From assembly GCA_054601695.1 (NCBI GenBank), contig BAAHQB010000006.1:1240001-1304000 (forward strand): a stretch of 64,000 nucleotides of DNA, read 5' to 3'. The notes below the pieces were generated by a model, which worked only from the letters and a program-made list of their open reading frames with translations, was not told where the DNA came from and searched no databases. Positions 33,070 through 51,745 of this stretch are shown here, in pieces. The stretch comes from Amorphochlora amoebiformis (Eukaryota > Cercozoa > Chlorarachniophyceae). Position 1 is the first letter of the stretch. Each line of letters begins with the position of its first letter. Made by a program: the position numbers and the translations under genes.

Positions 33070-33530
33070 ATGTATGCAAACCTCAACCTGAGCCTAACCC
33101 TAACCCCAACCCTAACCCTAACCCTAACCCTAACCCCAAACCCTAACCCTAACCCTAACCCTAACCTAACCCTATCCCTATTCCGATCCTAACCCTAAAC
33201 CTTAGCCCTAACCCTAACCCTAACCCTAACCCTAACCCAATCCTAACCCTAACCCTAATCCTAACCCTAACCCTAACCCTAACTATAACCCTAACTATAA
33301 CCCTAACCCTAACTATAACCCTAACCCTAACCCGATCCCCGATCCTAACCCCTATCCCCAACCTAACCCTAACCCTAACCCTAACCCTAAACCTAACCCT
33401 AAACCTAACCGAGTCAGTGGTCCTCGGACTACGACATGCTGAATAATCTGATCCTAACCCTAACCCTAACCCTAACCCTAACCCTAACCCTAACCCTAAC
33501 TTAAACCTAGTCTCTTAACCCTAACCTCCC
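33070..33530 (-). repeat. interstitial telomere-type array, CCCTAA strand
   Basis: About 460 bp of CCCTAA units with CCCAAC, CCTATC and CTATAA variants. The 43-bp associated element lies at 33411-33453. Confidence 0.9.
33411..33453 (+). repeat. 43-bp telomere-array-associated element, copy 2
   Basis: Contains ACATGCTGAATAATCTGATC, matching copies at 6448-6490 (reverse complement) and 41543-41586. Confidence 0.85.
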
Positions 33531-33552
33531 CCCCTCCCTGTGTGTCTCTCCA

Positions 33553-33586
<34 letters not shown>

Positions 33587-33659
33587 GTATATATATATAT
33601 ATATGTATAGATATATATATGAATATACATATATTAAATATCTATGTGCGTGTCTCTAG

Positions 33660-33788
33660 CATTTGCATTTATAATTTCTCTCTCTCTCTTTCTCTCTCTC
33701 TCTGTCTATCTCTCTATCTCGATATCTCTCTTTCTCTCTATCTTTTTCTCTCTATCTTTCTCTCTCTATCTCTCTCTATGTCTTTCTC

Positions 33789-33845
<57 letters not shown>

Positions 33846-33897
33846 CTTTCTCTCTCTATCTCTCTCTATGTCTTTCTCTCTCTATCTCTATCTCTAA

Positions 33898-33933
<36 letters not shown>

Positions 33934-33960
33934 CTTTCTCTATCTCTCTATGTCTTTCTC

Positions 33961-34023
<63 letters not shown>

Positions 34024-34058
34024 CTTTCTCTCTCTATCTCTCTCTATGTCTTTCTCTC

Positions 34059-34109
<51 letters not shown>

Positions 34110-34162
34110 CTATATCTATCTTTCTCTCTCTATCTCTCTCTATACCTTTCTCTCTATCTCTA

Positions 34163-34195
<33 letters not shown>

Positions 34196-34365
34196 CTTTC
34201 TCTCTCTATCTTTCTCTCTCTATCTCTCTCTATACCTTTCTCTCTATCTCTATCTCTCTTTCTCTCTCTATCTGCATGTGTTTCTCTCTCTCCAACCATA
34301 TCCGTCTATCTCTGTCTATCTATCTCTATCTTTTCTCTCTATCACTATCTTTCTCTCTCTTTCAC
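33660..34365. repeat. (CT)n/(TA)n compound array
   Basis: Repeated blocks of CTCTATCTCTCTCTATGTC, CT runs and short (TA)n occur about every 100 bp (near 33830, 33915, 34005, 34095, 34180). Confidence 0.85.
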
Positions 34366-34739
34366 GAGTGCTTAGGAATGTGTTTACGTACATGTATGTA
34401 CAAATATGTATATATTGTATGCAGTAATATATATATATATATATATATATTATTATCTTTTTTTTATTTATACTGTTGATACTATAAAACCCATGATATA
34501 CATGAAATTATGTATACATTTTTATATATATATATAAACATACATATATATATATATATATGTATATACACATATATAAATATACATATATATATATATA
34601 TATGATGAATGTACGTATACATACATACATATGTATATATATTTATATATATATATGTGTGTGTACATATAAATATATATATATATATAATATGTATATA
34701 TGTAACTATACCTTTCTCCTCGCCCCAGCGAGGGTTTAC

Positions 34740-34769
34740 CCATTCCTTCAAAGTGTCTGCACGACTTTG

Positions 34770-34804
<35 letters not shown>

Positions 34805-34852
34805 TGAGTATATCCACTCGTTCAACGTGACCACACACGAATTTGCTTATAT

Positions 34853-34890
<38 letters not shown>

Positions 34891-35045
34891 TATATGATAT
34901 GTATGTATATTAATACGCTTACATACATTGAACACATATATTTATATATACATATATTATATTTATACATATGTACACATATATTATATGTATATATATG
35001 ATATTAAAAATACATACATATATATATATATATGTGTATATATGC

Positions 35046-35089
<44 letters not shown>

Positions 35090-35466
35090 CCTCCACTTTA
35101 TCTTCCCGAGTGAGGGGCTCATGCGGCTTCCCCTATATATAATCACATAAAATAATATATATATATATATATATATATTTGTATATATTATATATAATAT
35201 ATACATATATATATATATATACGTATAATATATATATATATATAACTATATACATCTAAAAATATATATATATATATATATTTATGTATATATATATATA
35301 CATATGTATTGATACACATATGTATGTATATATATATATATATGTATACAACATGTATATATAAATATATAAATTCTCAGCATAGTATCTATCTGTGTAA
35401 TATATATAATGTACATGTATGTATATTATATAACATATATACATATACATATATACATATAATTAG

Positions 35467-35500
<34 letters not shown>

Positions 35501-35611
35501 ATATAAATATGTATATATATATATTCGAATTATACACCTTAAGAAAAAGGTTCATATTCGTCTCGTTATGTATATTATATAACATATATACATATATATA
35601 TATATATTCAG

Positions 35612-35643
<32 letters not shown>

Positions 35644-35827
35644 AATATATATATATATATATACGAATTATACACCTTAAGAAAAAGGTTCATATTCGTT
35701 TCGTTAACAGGGTTCTCGCGAATGTATTCCAAGCCCCTTTCCATCTGAAACGAAGACATACGCAGATAGATATAGCGACAACAAAAAGAGACAGAGAGAG
35801 AGAGAGAGAACAGATGTAAGTATAATA

Positions 35828-35866
<39 letters not shown>

Positions 35867-35910
35867 AAGGAATACTAATGCGTTTACACAACTGCATACG
35901 AACGTACACA

Positions 35911-35948
<38 letters not shown>

Positions 35949-35964
35949 GTATATATATTATGTA

Positions 35965-36002
<38 letters not shown>

Positions 36003-36041
36003 TATATGACACACACACACACACAACACACACATACACAC

Positions 36042-36085
<44 letters not shown>

Positions 36086-36268
36086 CTATATTTATATACA
36101 TATATGCGCAGATATATATATATATATATAGATACATATATATATATAGATATATATATATATGAACATTTCAATATGTATATATGCATACATACATTAT
36201 ACGTAATTTCATCGCTTGGAGCATCTGTCTCTGTCTCGATGTCGTCTTCTGTACACCATAACTATACA

Positions 36269-36299
<31 letters not shown>

Positions 36300-36343
36300 G
36301 TATGTATGTATCTCAATGTACACATATATACATGCATGTGTAA

Positions 36344-36384
<41 letters not shown>

Positions 36385-36458
36385 TGTGCATATACATGAT
36401 TTAAACAAATACATAATAATATGTCCTCATCTACTTCTTCTGCGCACTATAACAACAT

Positions 36459-36492
<34 letters not shown>

Positions 36493-36511
36493 TATATATA
36501 TATATATACAT

Positions 36512-36567
<56 letters not shown>

Positions 36568-36659
36568 ATGTATATATGTACTATATGCCTCGATATCGTG
36601 GTCTGCAGACAATAACTATGTATACATATACATTTATACATATGCATATATATATATAC

Positions 36660-36708
<49 letters not shown>

Positions 36709-36763
36709 TAATGTCTTGATCATATCTACTGCAGACCAGACACATATACACATATATACACAC

Positions 36764-36799
<36 letters not shown>

Positions 36800-36800
36800 T

Positions 36801-36841
<41 letters not shown>

Positions 36842-36911
36842 GCCTCAGTCTAAATGTTGTCTTTCAATTATATATATATATATATATATAATATATAATA
36901 TATATATGTAA

Positions 36912-36954
<43 letters not shown>

Positions 36955-37092
36955 AGTATTACTCAAATACATATATATCTATATATGTATACACACGTAC
37001 ATATACATACATACATATATTATCTTTGCATACATTCAATAATAGACATTACATGTGTGTATGTATTTATACGCATTCGCTTCATATCTATA

Positions 37093-37126
<34 letters not shown>

Positions 37127-37236
37127 CATGATACATTTCCCGCAACTATAGTAATGGTTATACATGATTTGAAATCGTACAGACAGATTATTGAGATGAT
37201 TAGTTGGTTTAGTTTGGGTAATATATTCACATATAT

Positions 37237-37274
<38 letters not shown>

Positions 37275-37302
37275 ATATATACAAATATATATGTATATAT
37301 AA

Positions 37303-37339
<37 letters not shown>

Positions 37340-37518
37340 GCATTATTTTTACATATACACATATATGTTTAGAGTGGTTATGAATACGGTGGACATACAT
37401 TTATGCATATATACATACATACACACACATATATACATATGTATAAAATATATATATACATATAATATAATATATATATATATATGCACATGTGCTTTGG
37501 GTTGGATAGTTACCTGGC

Positions 37519-37573
<55 letters not shown>

Positions 37574-37673
37574 GGGTTGGATGTATGTTACCTGATCAAT
37601 GACATCTTTATATTCCTCATCGAGGTTTAGCTCTGAAATCTCTCTCTGAAGCCTTTCTATTTCCTATTGTGTA

Positions 37674-37716
<43 letters not shown>

Positions 37717-37819
37717 GTATAAATGTACATATGGAAAACATAAGAGAGTCTTTCTATATGTATACATATATATATTATGTATAAGGTATGTTTATACGAA
37801 GATGTATGTTTGTGTATGG

Positions 37820-37860
<41 letters not shown>

Positions 37861-37967
37861 AATAAATAAATAAATATATATATATATATATATATGTATG
37901 TATATATATTTTTATATATAACATGTACTGGACAATACAGTTGTATATTAATAGATATATATTTATA

Positions 37968-38010
<43 letters not shown>

Positions 38011-38256
38011 TATATCTACACAATATGCATATATATATTATATGTATATATATAATATGCATATATATATATATATATACATATATATGTATATATATAT
38101 ATATATATTATTATTATTATTTATATAGATATATTATAAATGTTAATATTGATCCATATGGGGCATTTCTAGATACATTTATACATATATATTTACATAT
38201 ATCTATATATATATATATATATTTATACATATATATATATATACATAAATACAGTC

Positions 38257-38304
<48 letters not shown>

Positions 38305-39724
38305 TACATACATACATACAAACACACACATATATATACATACACATATATATACACATACATATTGACTATAAAATATACATATACACTACATGTGTGG
38401 GCCCGGAGAGCTGTTGGTCCATGTCTTCAAGAAGCTCCTGCTCTGAAACCTCCGCAAGCCCACTCAGCTGAAACAACACACGCATAGGATCAGAGACAGA
38501 GAGAGGAAGAAAAAGAGGTGTGGGAGAGGGAGAGAGAAGGGAAAGAGAGAGAGGAGAGAAATGTGGCGAGAGAGAGAGAGAGGGAGAGAGAAGAGAAAGA
38601 GAGAGAGAAATGTGGCGAGAGAGAGAGAGAGGGAAAGAGAAGAGAAAGAGAGAGCGAGAGAAATGTGGGGAGAGAGAGAGAGAGGGAGAGAGAGAGGGAG
38701 AGAGGAGAGAGAGAGAGAGAATGTGGGAGAGGGAGAGAGAGAGGGAGAGAGAAGAGAGAGAGAGAGAGAAATGTGGCGAGAGAAAGAGAGTGAGAGAGAG
38801 AAGAGAAGAGAGAGAGAGAGAGAGAGAGAAATGTGGCGAGAGAGAGAGAGTGAGAGAGAAGAGAAAGAGAGAGAAATGTGGGGAGAGAAAGAGAGTGAGA
38901 GAGAGAAGAGAAAGAGAGAGAGAGAAATGTGGCGAGAGAGAGAGTGAGAGAGAGGAGAGAAAGAGAGAGAGAGAAACATGGGGAGAGAGAGAGAGGGAGA
39001 GAAAAGAGAGAGAGAGAGAAATGTGGCGAGAGAGAGAGAGAGTGAGAGAGAAGAGAAAGAGAGAGAGAAATGTGGAGAGAGAGAGAGAGTGAGAGAGAAC
39101 AGAAAGAGAGAGAGAGAAATGCGGGGAGAGAGAGAGAGGGAGAGAGAAGAGAGAGAGAGAGAAATGTGGCGAGAGAGAGAGAAATGTGGCGAGAGAGAGA
39201 GAAATGTGGCGAGAGAGAGAGAAATGTGGCGAGAGAGAGAGAGAGTGAGAGAGAGAAGGGGAAAGAGAGAGAGAGAAATGTGGAGAGAGAGAGAGTGAGA
39301 GAGAGAAGAGAAGGAGAGAGAGAGAGAAATGTGGGGAGAGAGAGAGTGAGAGAGAAGAGAAAGAGAGAGAGAGAAATGTTGGGAGAGAGAGAGAGTGAGA
39401 GAGAAGAGAAAGAGAGAAATGCGGGGAGAGAGAGAGAGTGAGAGAGAGGCAGAGGAGAGAGGGTTACAAAGAGAGGAAGATATATATATATATATATGTA
39501 ATTGTATATAGATACATATGTATATGTAGGCACCTTTTCAGCTTCCAGAGTGAGATTGGCGTTGGAATATTTAACCTTTGTGTGTTTTGATATTATAAAA
39601 ATACTATATTATATATACGTATATACATAAAGAAATATATATATATATATATATGTATGTATGCATATGCATATGAATATACACATGTGTGTATATACAT
39701 TATATATGTATATAAATATATAAT

Positions 39725-39755
<31 letters not shown>

Positions 39756-40776
39756 CGTATATTATATTGCATTACATTATATTTATATTATATCGTATTA
39801 TATATTATATTTTATTACATTATACTATATTGCATTATATATTATATTATATTTTATTATATTGCATTGTGTGTTTTTATATTATATTATATAATATAAT
39901 ATTATATAATATAATATTATATTAAATTATGTGATATATATGTATTGTATTGAATCATATTATATATTATATTACATTTGTTGTTTTTATATTATATTAT
40001 ATTATATTATATTATATTATACTACATTATATTATATTATATTATAGTATATTATATTATATTATGTGATATATATGTATTGTATTAAACTATATTATAT
40101 ATTATATTATATTTGTTGTTTTTGTATTATGTTATATTATATTATACTATACTATCTTACATTATATTATATTATATTATAGTATATCATATTATTTTAT
40201 GTTATATTGTATATATATTATATTATATTATATTATATTATATTATATTATATTATATTATATTATATTATATTATATTATATTATATTATATTATATTA
40301 TATTATATGATATTATATTATATTATATAACATTACATTAAACTATACTATATTATTTTTATGTTATATTGTATTACATATTATATTATATTATACTATA
40401 TGGTATTATATTATATTGTATTAAATTATATTAAATTATATAATATTATTTTTATGTTATATTGTATTACATATTATATTATATTATACTTTATGGTATT
40501 ACATTATATTGTATTAAATTATATATATATATATATGTATATGATACAATATATATATATATATACATATATATATTACAATAGATAACCCGTAAATTTT
40601 CATCTTGTAGCTGCTTTAAATACATCATACGTTCCTGTATAAAAGTATAATATAATCTAAATAAATATATATATATATATATATGTATATATATGTATGT
40701 ATGTATGTATGTATATATGTACACATATGTGCATATGGAAATATGTATGCGTACATATAATATGAATATCATTCTA

Positions 40777-40814
<38 letters not shown>

Positions 40815-40930
40815 ATATATGTATGTTTAGGTAGATGTATATACTATATATTACATATATGTACATACACATATATATATATATATATATACATATATAT
40901 ATGTATATGACATACCTAACAATAATATTT

Positions 40931-40995
<65 letters not shown>

Positions 40996-42341
40996 ATATG
41001 TATACAAGGTAAGAGTTGAGCTAGCGTTAGAATTAGTATTATATACACATATATATACACATATACACATATATATATATATATATATATGTATGCATAT
41101 ATATATATATATACATCAAGTACATTTTTCACCCAACACATTATTCGCCTAAAAAATATATCCCAACACATTATTCGCCTTCAAAAAAATCTCCCCATAA
41201 CCCTTCCTCTCTCTCTCGTTTGTATCTAACCATATAACCCTCGACTTACATACACATTCTCTCCTTTCTAACCACATAACCACTGATATTTCATCTCATT
41301 AGTCTTATTCTGGCTTCCTTACGGCACACCCTAACCTATACCTAACCCTAACCCTAACCCTAACCCTAACCCTAACCCTAACCCTAACCCAAAACCCTCT
41401 AACCCTGACCCTAAACGTAACTTAACCCCTCTAACCCTAACCCTAACCCTGACTTTGCCCCAGCTCTAACCCTAACCCTAACCCTAACCCTAACCCTAAC
41501 CCTAACCCTAACCCTAACCCTAACCCTTACCCTAACCCTAGCGGAGTCAATGGTCCTAGGACTTAGACATGCTGAATAATCTGATCCTAACCCTAACCCT
41601 AACCTAAACCCCCGACCTTAGGGGTACGTGTCCGGGTTAGGTTTAGGGCTAGAGTTAGGGTTCGAGCTAGGATTAGGGCTAGAGTAAGGTTAGGGTTAGG
41701 GTTAGGGTTAGGGTTAGGGTTAGGGTTAGGGTTAGGGTTAGCGTTAGGGCTGATTTCATGTTACGGTTACGTTTAGAACGTAACCCTATTAATGTCTGCG
41801 AAAGCGAGGGTTAGGGTTAGGGTTAGGGTTAGTTAGGGTTAGGGTTGGGGTTAGGGTTAGGGTTAGGGTTAGGGTTTAGGGTTGGGGTTAGGATTGGGGT
41901 TAGGGATAGGGTTACGGTTAGGGTTAGGGTTAGGGTTAGGGTTAGGCTAATGCTGCCGTTATAATTGGGGTTAGGGTTAGTGTAAGTGATAAGGGAGGGT
42001 TGGGTTAGGGTTAGGGTTAGTTTTAGATATCCTAACCCTAGCAACCCTAACCTAGACCCTAACCCTAATTCTAACCCTAACCCTATCCCAACCCTAACCG
42101 TAGCTCTAACCCAACCTAACCCTAACCATACTTATACTAATAAATGTAAATATACATATATATATATATATATACATATATATACGTATAATATACATAT
42201 ATATATATATATAATATATATATATATAATATATATATATATAGCAATTGTTAGATATAACTCTAGCAATTCGTTGCGAAGAGTACTAATACCAATGTTA
42301 ATAAATGAATGTTCATTATATACATATATATATATATATAT

Positions 42342-42382
<41 letters not shown>

Positions 42383-42622
42383 CATATATATTAACAAACG
42401 AGTATCCATAGGAATAATATATATAACAGTATGAATAAGAATAACAAGAATGATAAACATACTAGCGATATAACACTAGAATAACAATAATAACACTGCT
42501 ATAACATATAATGAAAAAAAATAACAAGAATCATGCATATTAGCGATAACAGTAGAATGACAATAACAACACTGCTATAACAATCACTTTCCACGGGGTA
42601 TCAACCTGGATACAGCTGTATA

Positions 42623-42661
<39 letters not shown>

Positions 42662-43084
42662 TAGTTTTTCTACTTACATATTCATACCCACTCCCATAAA
42701 TACCAACATATATATGTATATATATATATACACATGTACATATAATATATATATATATATAATATATATATATATATATAACATATATATATATATATGT
42801 AATATACATTATTTATATACATATATATATATATATATATGTCTACGTATATAAATAATATTTACAACATAAATGATATTTACATTAGATATAATTAATA
42901 ATAAGTATAACAATGTACAGTTATAATTAATAATAAGTATAACAATATACATACATATATGGTATACATATAATACATATATATACATATATACATATTT
43001 ATATATATATATATATAACCTGTATATCGTTTGACGTCTTAATTGGACTGAAGTGTAACGTAGGGGCAGGAGTCGGACCAAACT

Positions 43085-43129
<45 letters not shown>

Positions 43130-43249
43130 TATATAAAAAGAGAGAGGAGGAATCAGAGGAAGATCAGGTCATGGCATGTCTTCATGCATATCAAACAGAT
43201 ATATATATATATATATATATATATCATATATATATATATATATATGTGG

Positions 43250-43280
<31 letters not shown>

Positions 43281-43829
43281 AATATATATATATATATGTA
43301 TATATATGTATGTATATAATATATATATATGCGAGAAAGAGAGAAGAGGTCATTGCAGCTCTACATATATAAGCATATATAAAATAATTATATATATATA
43401 TATATATAAATATATCTAAAAATATTTTTATATATATATACATATATATATATATAGATATATACGTATATATATATATATGTATGTATATAAATATATA
43501 CTAAATATATAAATGTCTATGCAAGTATATGCTTGCATGTATGAATATATAAACATATGTAATATATACATATATTATATATAAATATATATATATATAT
43601 ATATGACTATGTATATATATACACATTTGTATGTAGTGAGGCAAAGGGAGATAGAGAGAGAGGAACAGTGGTATACGTATAGATACCGATACTTATATAT
43701 ATATATATACATATATATCATGTATGTCAATATATATATATATATATATATCAATATATATATATATATATATGGATATATATTTACTTCGACATCCTGC
43801 ATCTCAGTAGTGTTAGCGGCCTCATAATC
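34740..43829 (-). CDS. coiled-coil exons on the minus strand, gene limits open
   Basis: Exons in transcript order are 43829-43788 ([14 protein letters not shown]), 43082-43020 ([20 protein letters not shown]), 40634-40590 ([15 protein letters not shown]), 39575-39534 ([14 protein letters not shown]), 38467-38393 ([20 protein letters not shown]), 37663-37592 ([20 protein letters not shown]), 35744-35676 ([18 protein letters not shown]), 35132-35091 ([14 protein letters not shown]) and 34769-34740 ([10 protein letters not shown]). All are phase 0, which lets them join freely but also gives no phase check. One exon around 36205-36250 is likely but its frame is unsettled. The heptad-like Leu/Ile pattern indicates a coiled coil. 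The series follows the eIF5 exons in frame, so it may be the tail of that protein or a separate gene. Introns hold GA, ATATT and telomeric arrays. Confidence 0.55.
34805..34850 (-). repeat. decayed copy of an exon's acceptor side
   Basis: Resembles the start of the exon at 34740-34769 (AGCAAA(T/G)TCGTG, then TTGAA.GA(A/G)TGG), and lies upstream of it in transcript direction. Confidence 0.65.
35528..35575 (-). repeat. copy of an exon's donor side
   Basis: About 45 bp nearly identical to the end of the exon at 35676-35744 plus its donor; CACCTTAAGAAAAAGGTTC is common to both. It lies downstream of the real exon in transcript direction. Confidence 0.9.
36421..36870 (-). repeat. series of decayed acceptor-side copies
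   Basis: Four minus-strand segments (about 36421-36460, 36584-36617, 36715-36745, 36843-36870) resemble the acceptor and start of the exon near 36205-36266 (CAGAAGACGACATCGAGACA). They are separated by AT tracts and become more diverged with distance. Confidence 0.65.
37484..37520 (-). repeat. decayed copy of an exon's donor side
   Basis: Shares GGGTTGGAT and TTACCTG with 37564-37596, the donor side of the exon at 37592-37663. It lies downstream in transcript direction. Confidence 0.6.
38500..39480. repeat. GA-rich minisatellite, about 45-60-bp unit
   Basis: Units carry AGAGAAATGTGG(C/G)GAG followed by GA runs and GTGAGAGAGAAGAGAAA. About 18 AAATGTGG-type marks occur. It is in an intron of the minus-strand coiled-coil gene. 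Confidence 0.9.
39740..40545. repeat. ATATT array with higher-order repeats
   Basis: A mostly pentanucleotide ATATT array. Longer units are visible: GTGATATATATGTATTGTATT recurs near 39930 and 40066, TTTGTTGTTTTT near 39979 and 40104, and a roughly 92-bp block near 40354 and 40446. Confidence 0.85.
41330..42130. repeat. bidirectional telomere-type array
   Basis: CCCTAA units at 41336-41605, then TTAGGG units at about 41630-42020, then CCCTAA again at about 42030-42125. Both possible inversion junctions are present. The 43-bp element lies at 41543-41586. It falls in an intron of the minus-strand coiled-coil exons. Confidence 0.9.
41543..41586 (+). repeat. 43-bp telomere-array-associated element, copy 3
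   Basis: Contains GACATGCTGAATAATCTGAT within CCCTAA repeats, matching copies 1 and 2. Confidence 0.85.
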
Positions 43830-43857
43830 CTACATATACACGCATATACTTTATATA

Positions 43858-43890
<33 letters not shown>

Positions 43891-44005
43891 TGTTTATATA
43901 TATATATGTATAAGTGGTCTAGAATACTAGAAACAAGAAACCTTAGCTCTACTTGAAGAGAGCAACAACATATATGTATGTACGTATGAATGTATACAAA
44001 TCTTT

Positions 44006-44048
<43 letters not shown>

Positions 44049-44179
44049 ACATTTACTAAATAGAGAAGTACATATGTAGATACACACACATATATATACA
44101 TATATATATACATATATTTATAAAAATATATATACATATATATATATCTCCATATGTGTGTATTTTTAAGTATTTCTAC

Positions 44180-49756
<5,577 letters not shown>

Positions 49757-49990
49757 CTTTCCCCTGTACGACTTCAGACCCTATATGACCGTATAAAACA
49801 TACATATACGTACGTATAATTAATTTATGTAATTATTATATATTATACTATATATATATATATATGTATATGTATTTGTGTATGTATGCATATAATGTAT
49901 ATTATGTATTTTTACTAATTTTACATACTGATCTCGTCATCAGAAATAGATGTAAATATTTATGTATTGTGCATATTCATATATATATAT

Positions 49991-50037
<47 letters not shown>

Positions 50038-50041
50038 ACAT

Positions 50042-50075
<34 letters not shown>

Positions 50076-50253
50076 ATTTATTATATATACATATGTATAT
50101 ATTTAATATATATATATATATGAATAAATATATGTATACATATGTATATACATATATATATATATATATATATTATTATATCATACACATTTACATGTAA
50201 CATAACACCAAATCAATTCAATTCATGAATAAAACATCCCATAAATAGTATTT

Positions 50254-50568
50254 TCACACACGATAGGAAGTTATATTTTTTTGCATTCTAACCGTCATTG
50301 ACTCCAGCATCTCCCTCTGACGCTAACACAAAAAAAAAAAAAACCAAAGTCAATCATATATGTGTTAATACGTCACGGTGTACTAATGATATACATATGT
50401 TTATACATATCAAGAATATTTACTTGAGATACATATATATATATATATAGTATGAATACTCAAATACCTCGTCAAAACCACCTCCTCGAAGGCGTCGCAT
50501 TGTAGAGTAATGACGACCTAAGCCCTGCCAAGTTGAACAGCAATTTCAACTTATCTATGTGCGCACAC

Positions 50569-50601
<33 letters not shown>

Positions 50602-50809
50602 AACATATATATATATAAACATATATATATATATATGGTACAATGACACTTCCTCACGCATTTCATAGTCATATATCGCTTACACTATACAAGTTCTTCA
50701 GAAATACACACAAACGAAAAATACATGCGCTTTCAGATACACACTAAGTACGGATATCACATCATCCGTCCCTCAAAGACCACACACACACACACAGAGA
50801 GAGAGATAA

Positions 50810-50856
<47 letters not shown>

Positions 50857-51053
50857 GAGAGAGAGATACAGAGAGAGAGAGATAAAGAGAGAGAGTTAAA
50901 AAGAGAGAGAGAGATAAAGAGAGAGAGAGATAAAGAGAGAGAGAGATAAAGAGCGAGAGAGAGAGACGAACTTCACGAAATTATCCAACCCCATCCCCAT
51001 AATATATAAATAGAGAGAGGTATACATACGTACGGATCCCAGTATCATATATG

Positions 51054-51120
<67 letters not shown>

Positions 51121-51338
51121 ATACATGCATACAAAAACATACACATATTGTACATATGTACGCATAAATATTCATTTAAACAGCCAATGGATACCATGTC
51201 CTTCGCGTCCATAAGTCTCGGCCTCCACAGCATCTGCCGACAAAATAATCGGAAGAAAAAAAAGGTGATTACTTAGGATCCGCATAAACTTATGCCCAAA
51301 CTCAACCCGAAACCCTCCCAAGCAGCGTCAAACACCAT
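50254..51338 (-). CDS. small protein of about 80 residues, unknown family
   Basis: Exons are 51338-51290, 51233-51195, 50678-50650, 50524-50468 and 50322-50254 (stop TGA), with phases 0/1, 1/1, 1/0, 0/0 and 0/stop all matching. The product begins MVFDAAWEGFGLSLGI, then AVEAETYGREGH, IYDYEMREE, GLGRHYSTMRRLRGGGFDE and RQREMLESMTVRMQKN. The weakly hydrophobic N-terminus and basic, charged C-terminus resemble small organelle membrane-associated subunits, but this is only an impression. The gene lies between eIF5 (same strand, stop to ATG about 500 bp) and the divergent VTT gene. The long intron between 51195 and 50678 holds (AT)n and (GA)n. Confidence 0.6.
50790..50975. repeat. (CA)n, (AT)n and (GA)n cluster
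   Basis: Short CA and GA runs around an (AT)n, with GAGAGAGATAAA repeated several times, inside an intron of the small gene. Confidence 0.85.
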
Positions 51339-51745
51339 CACAAGTGCTGTTGAGAGGGCCACCATCCGGCCGGCCATTGCCGAAGAGATCTGCCCGGAAC
51401 TTATTTCCTCGGGGAAAATCGGAATCCAGGAGACTCAGTGACCGGAACCCAAAAACATGGACTACGTAGACTTGTGACATAGCGTGACAAGTACAAACAT
51501 CACACAACAATAAGACTGGCATAACTTTTCGGCATCGTGGACGCCGGCCGCTGCGTCGTCCACGGTTGCTTGTTGGACGTGAGAGGAGGCGGTAGAAGGT
51601 GCCGGGCGTATGCATCACCTCAAGTCATCCTTCCAGCAAGCGTTTAGCTTTTCTGGGGCCGACCGAGGAATTGAAAAGGTCTTGATTCCGTCTAAAATTC
51701 TTCTTGTGTGACACTTAAGCGAAGGGTGGTCGATCGGAGCTCGCA
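51339..51745. promoter_or_regulatory. divergent intergenic region, GC-normal
   Basis: Separates the start of the small minus-strand gene from the proposed start of the VTT gene. A minus-strand ORF of 96 codons spans most of it but has no family resemblance. At 51471-51491 a segment matches, in reverse complement, the core of the dispersed repeat (CACGCTATGTCACA), so part of the promoter region may be an old insertion. Confidence 0.45.

Noticed and set aside
38490-39533. 347-codon Ser/Leu-rich ORF and the ERER-type ORFs opposite
   Set aside because: Readings of a GA minisatellite within an intron; open in several frames on both strands.
41330-42130. True chromosome end or simple fusion scar
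   Set aside because: Exons of the same strand lie on both sides, repeats are degenerate, and two opposite junctions are present.
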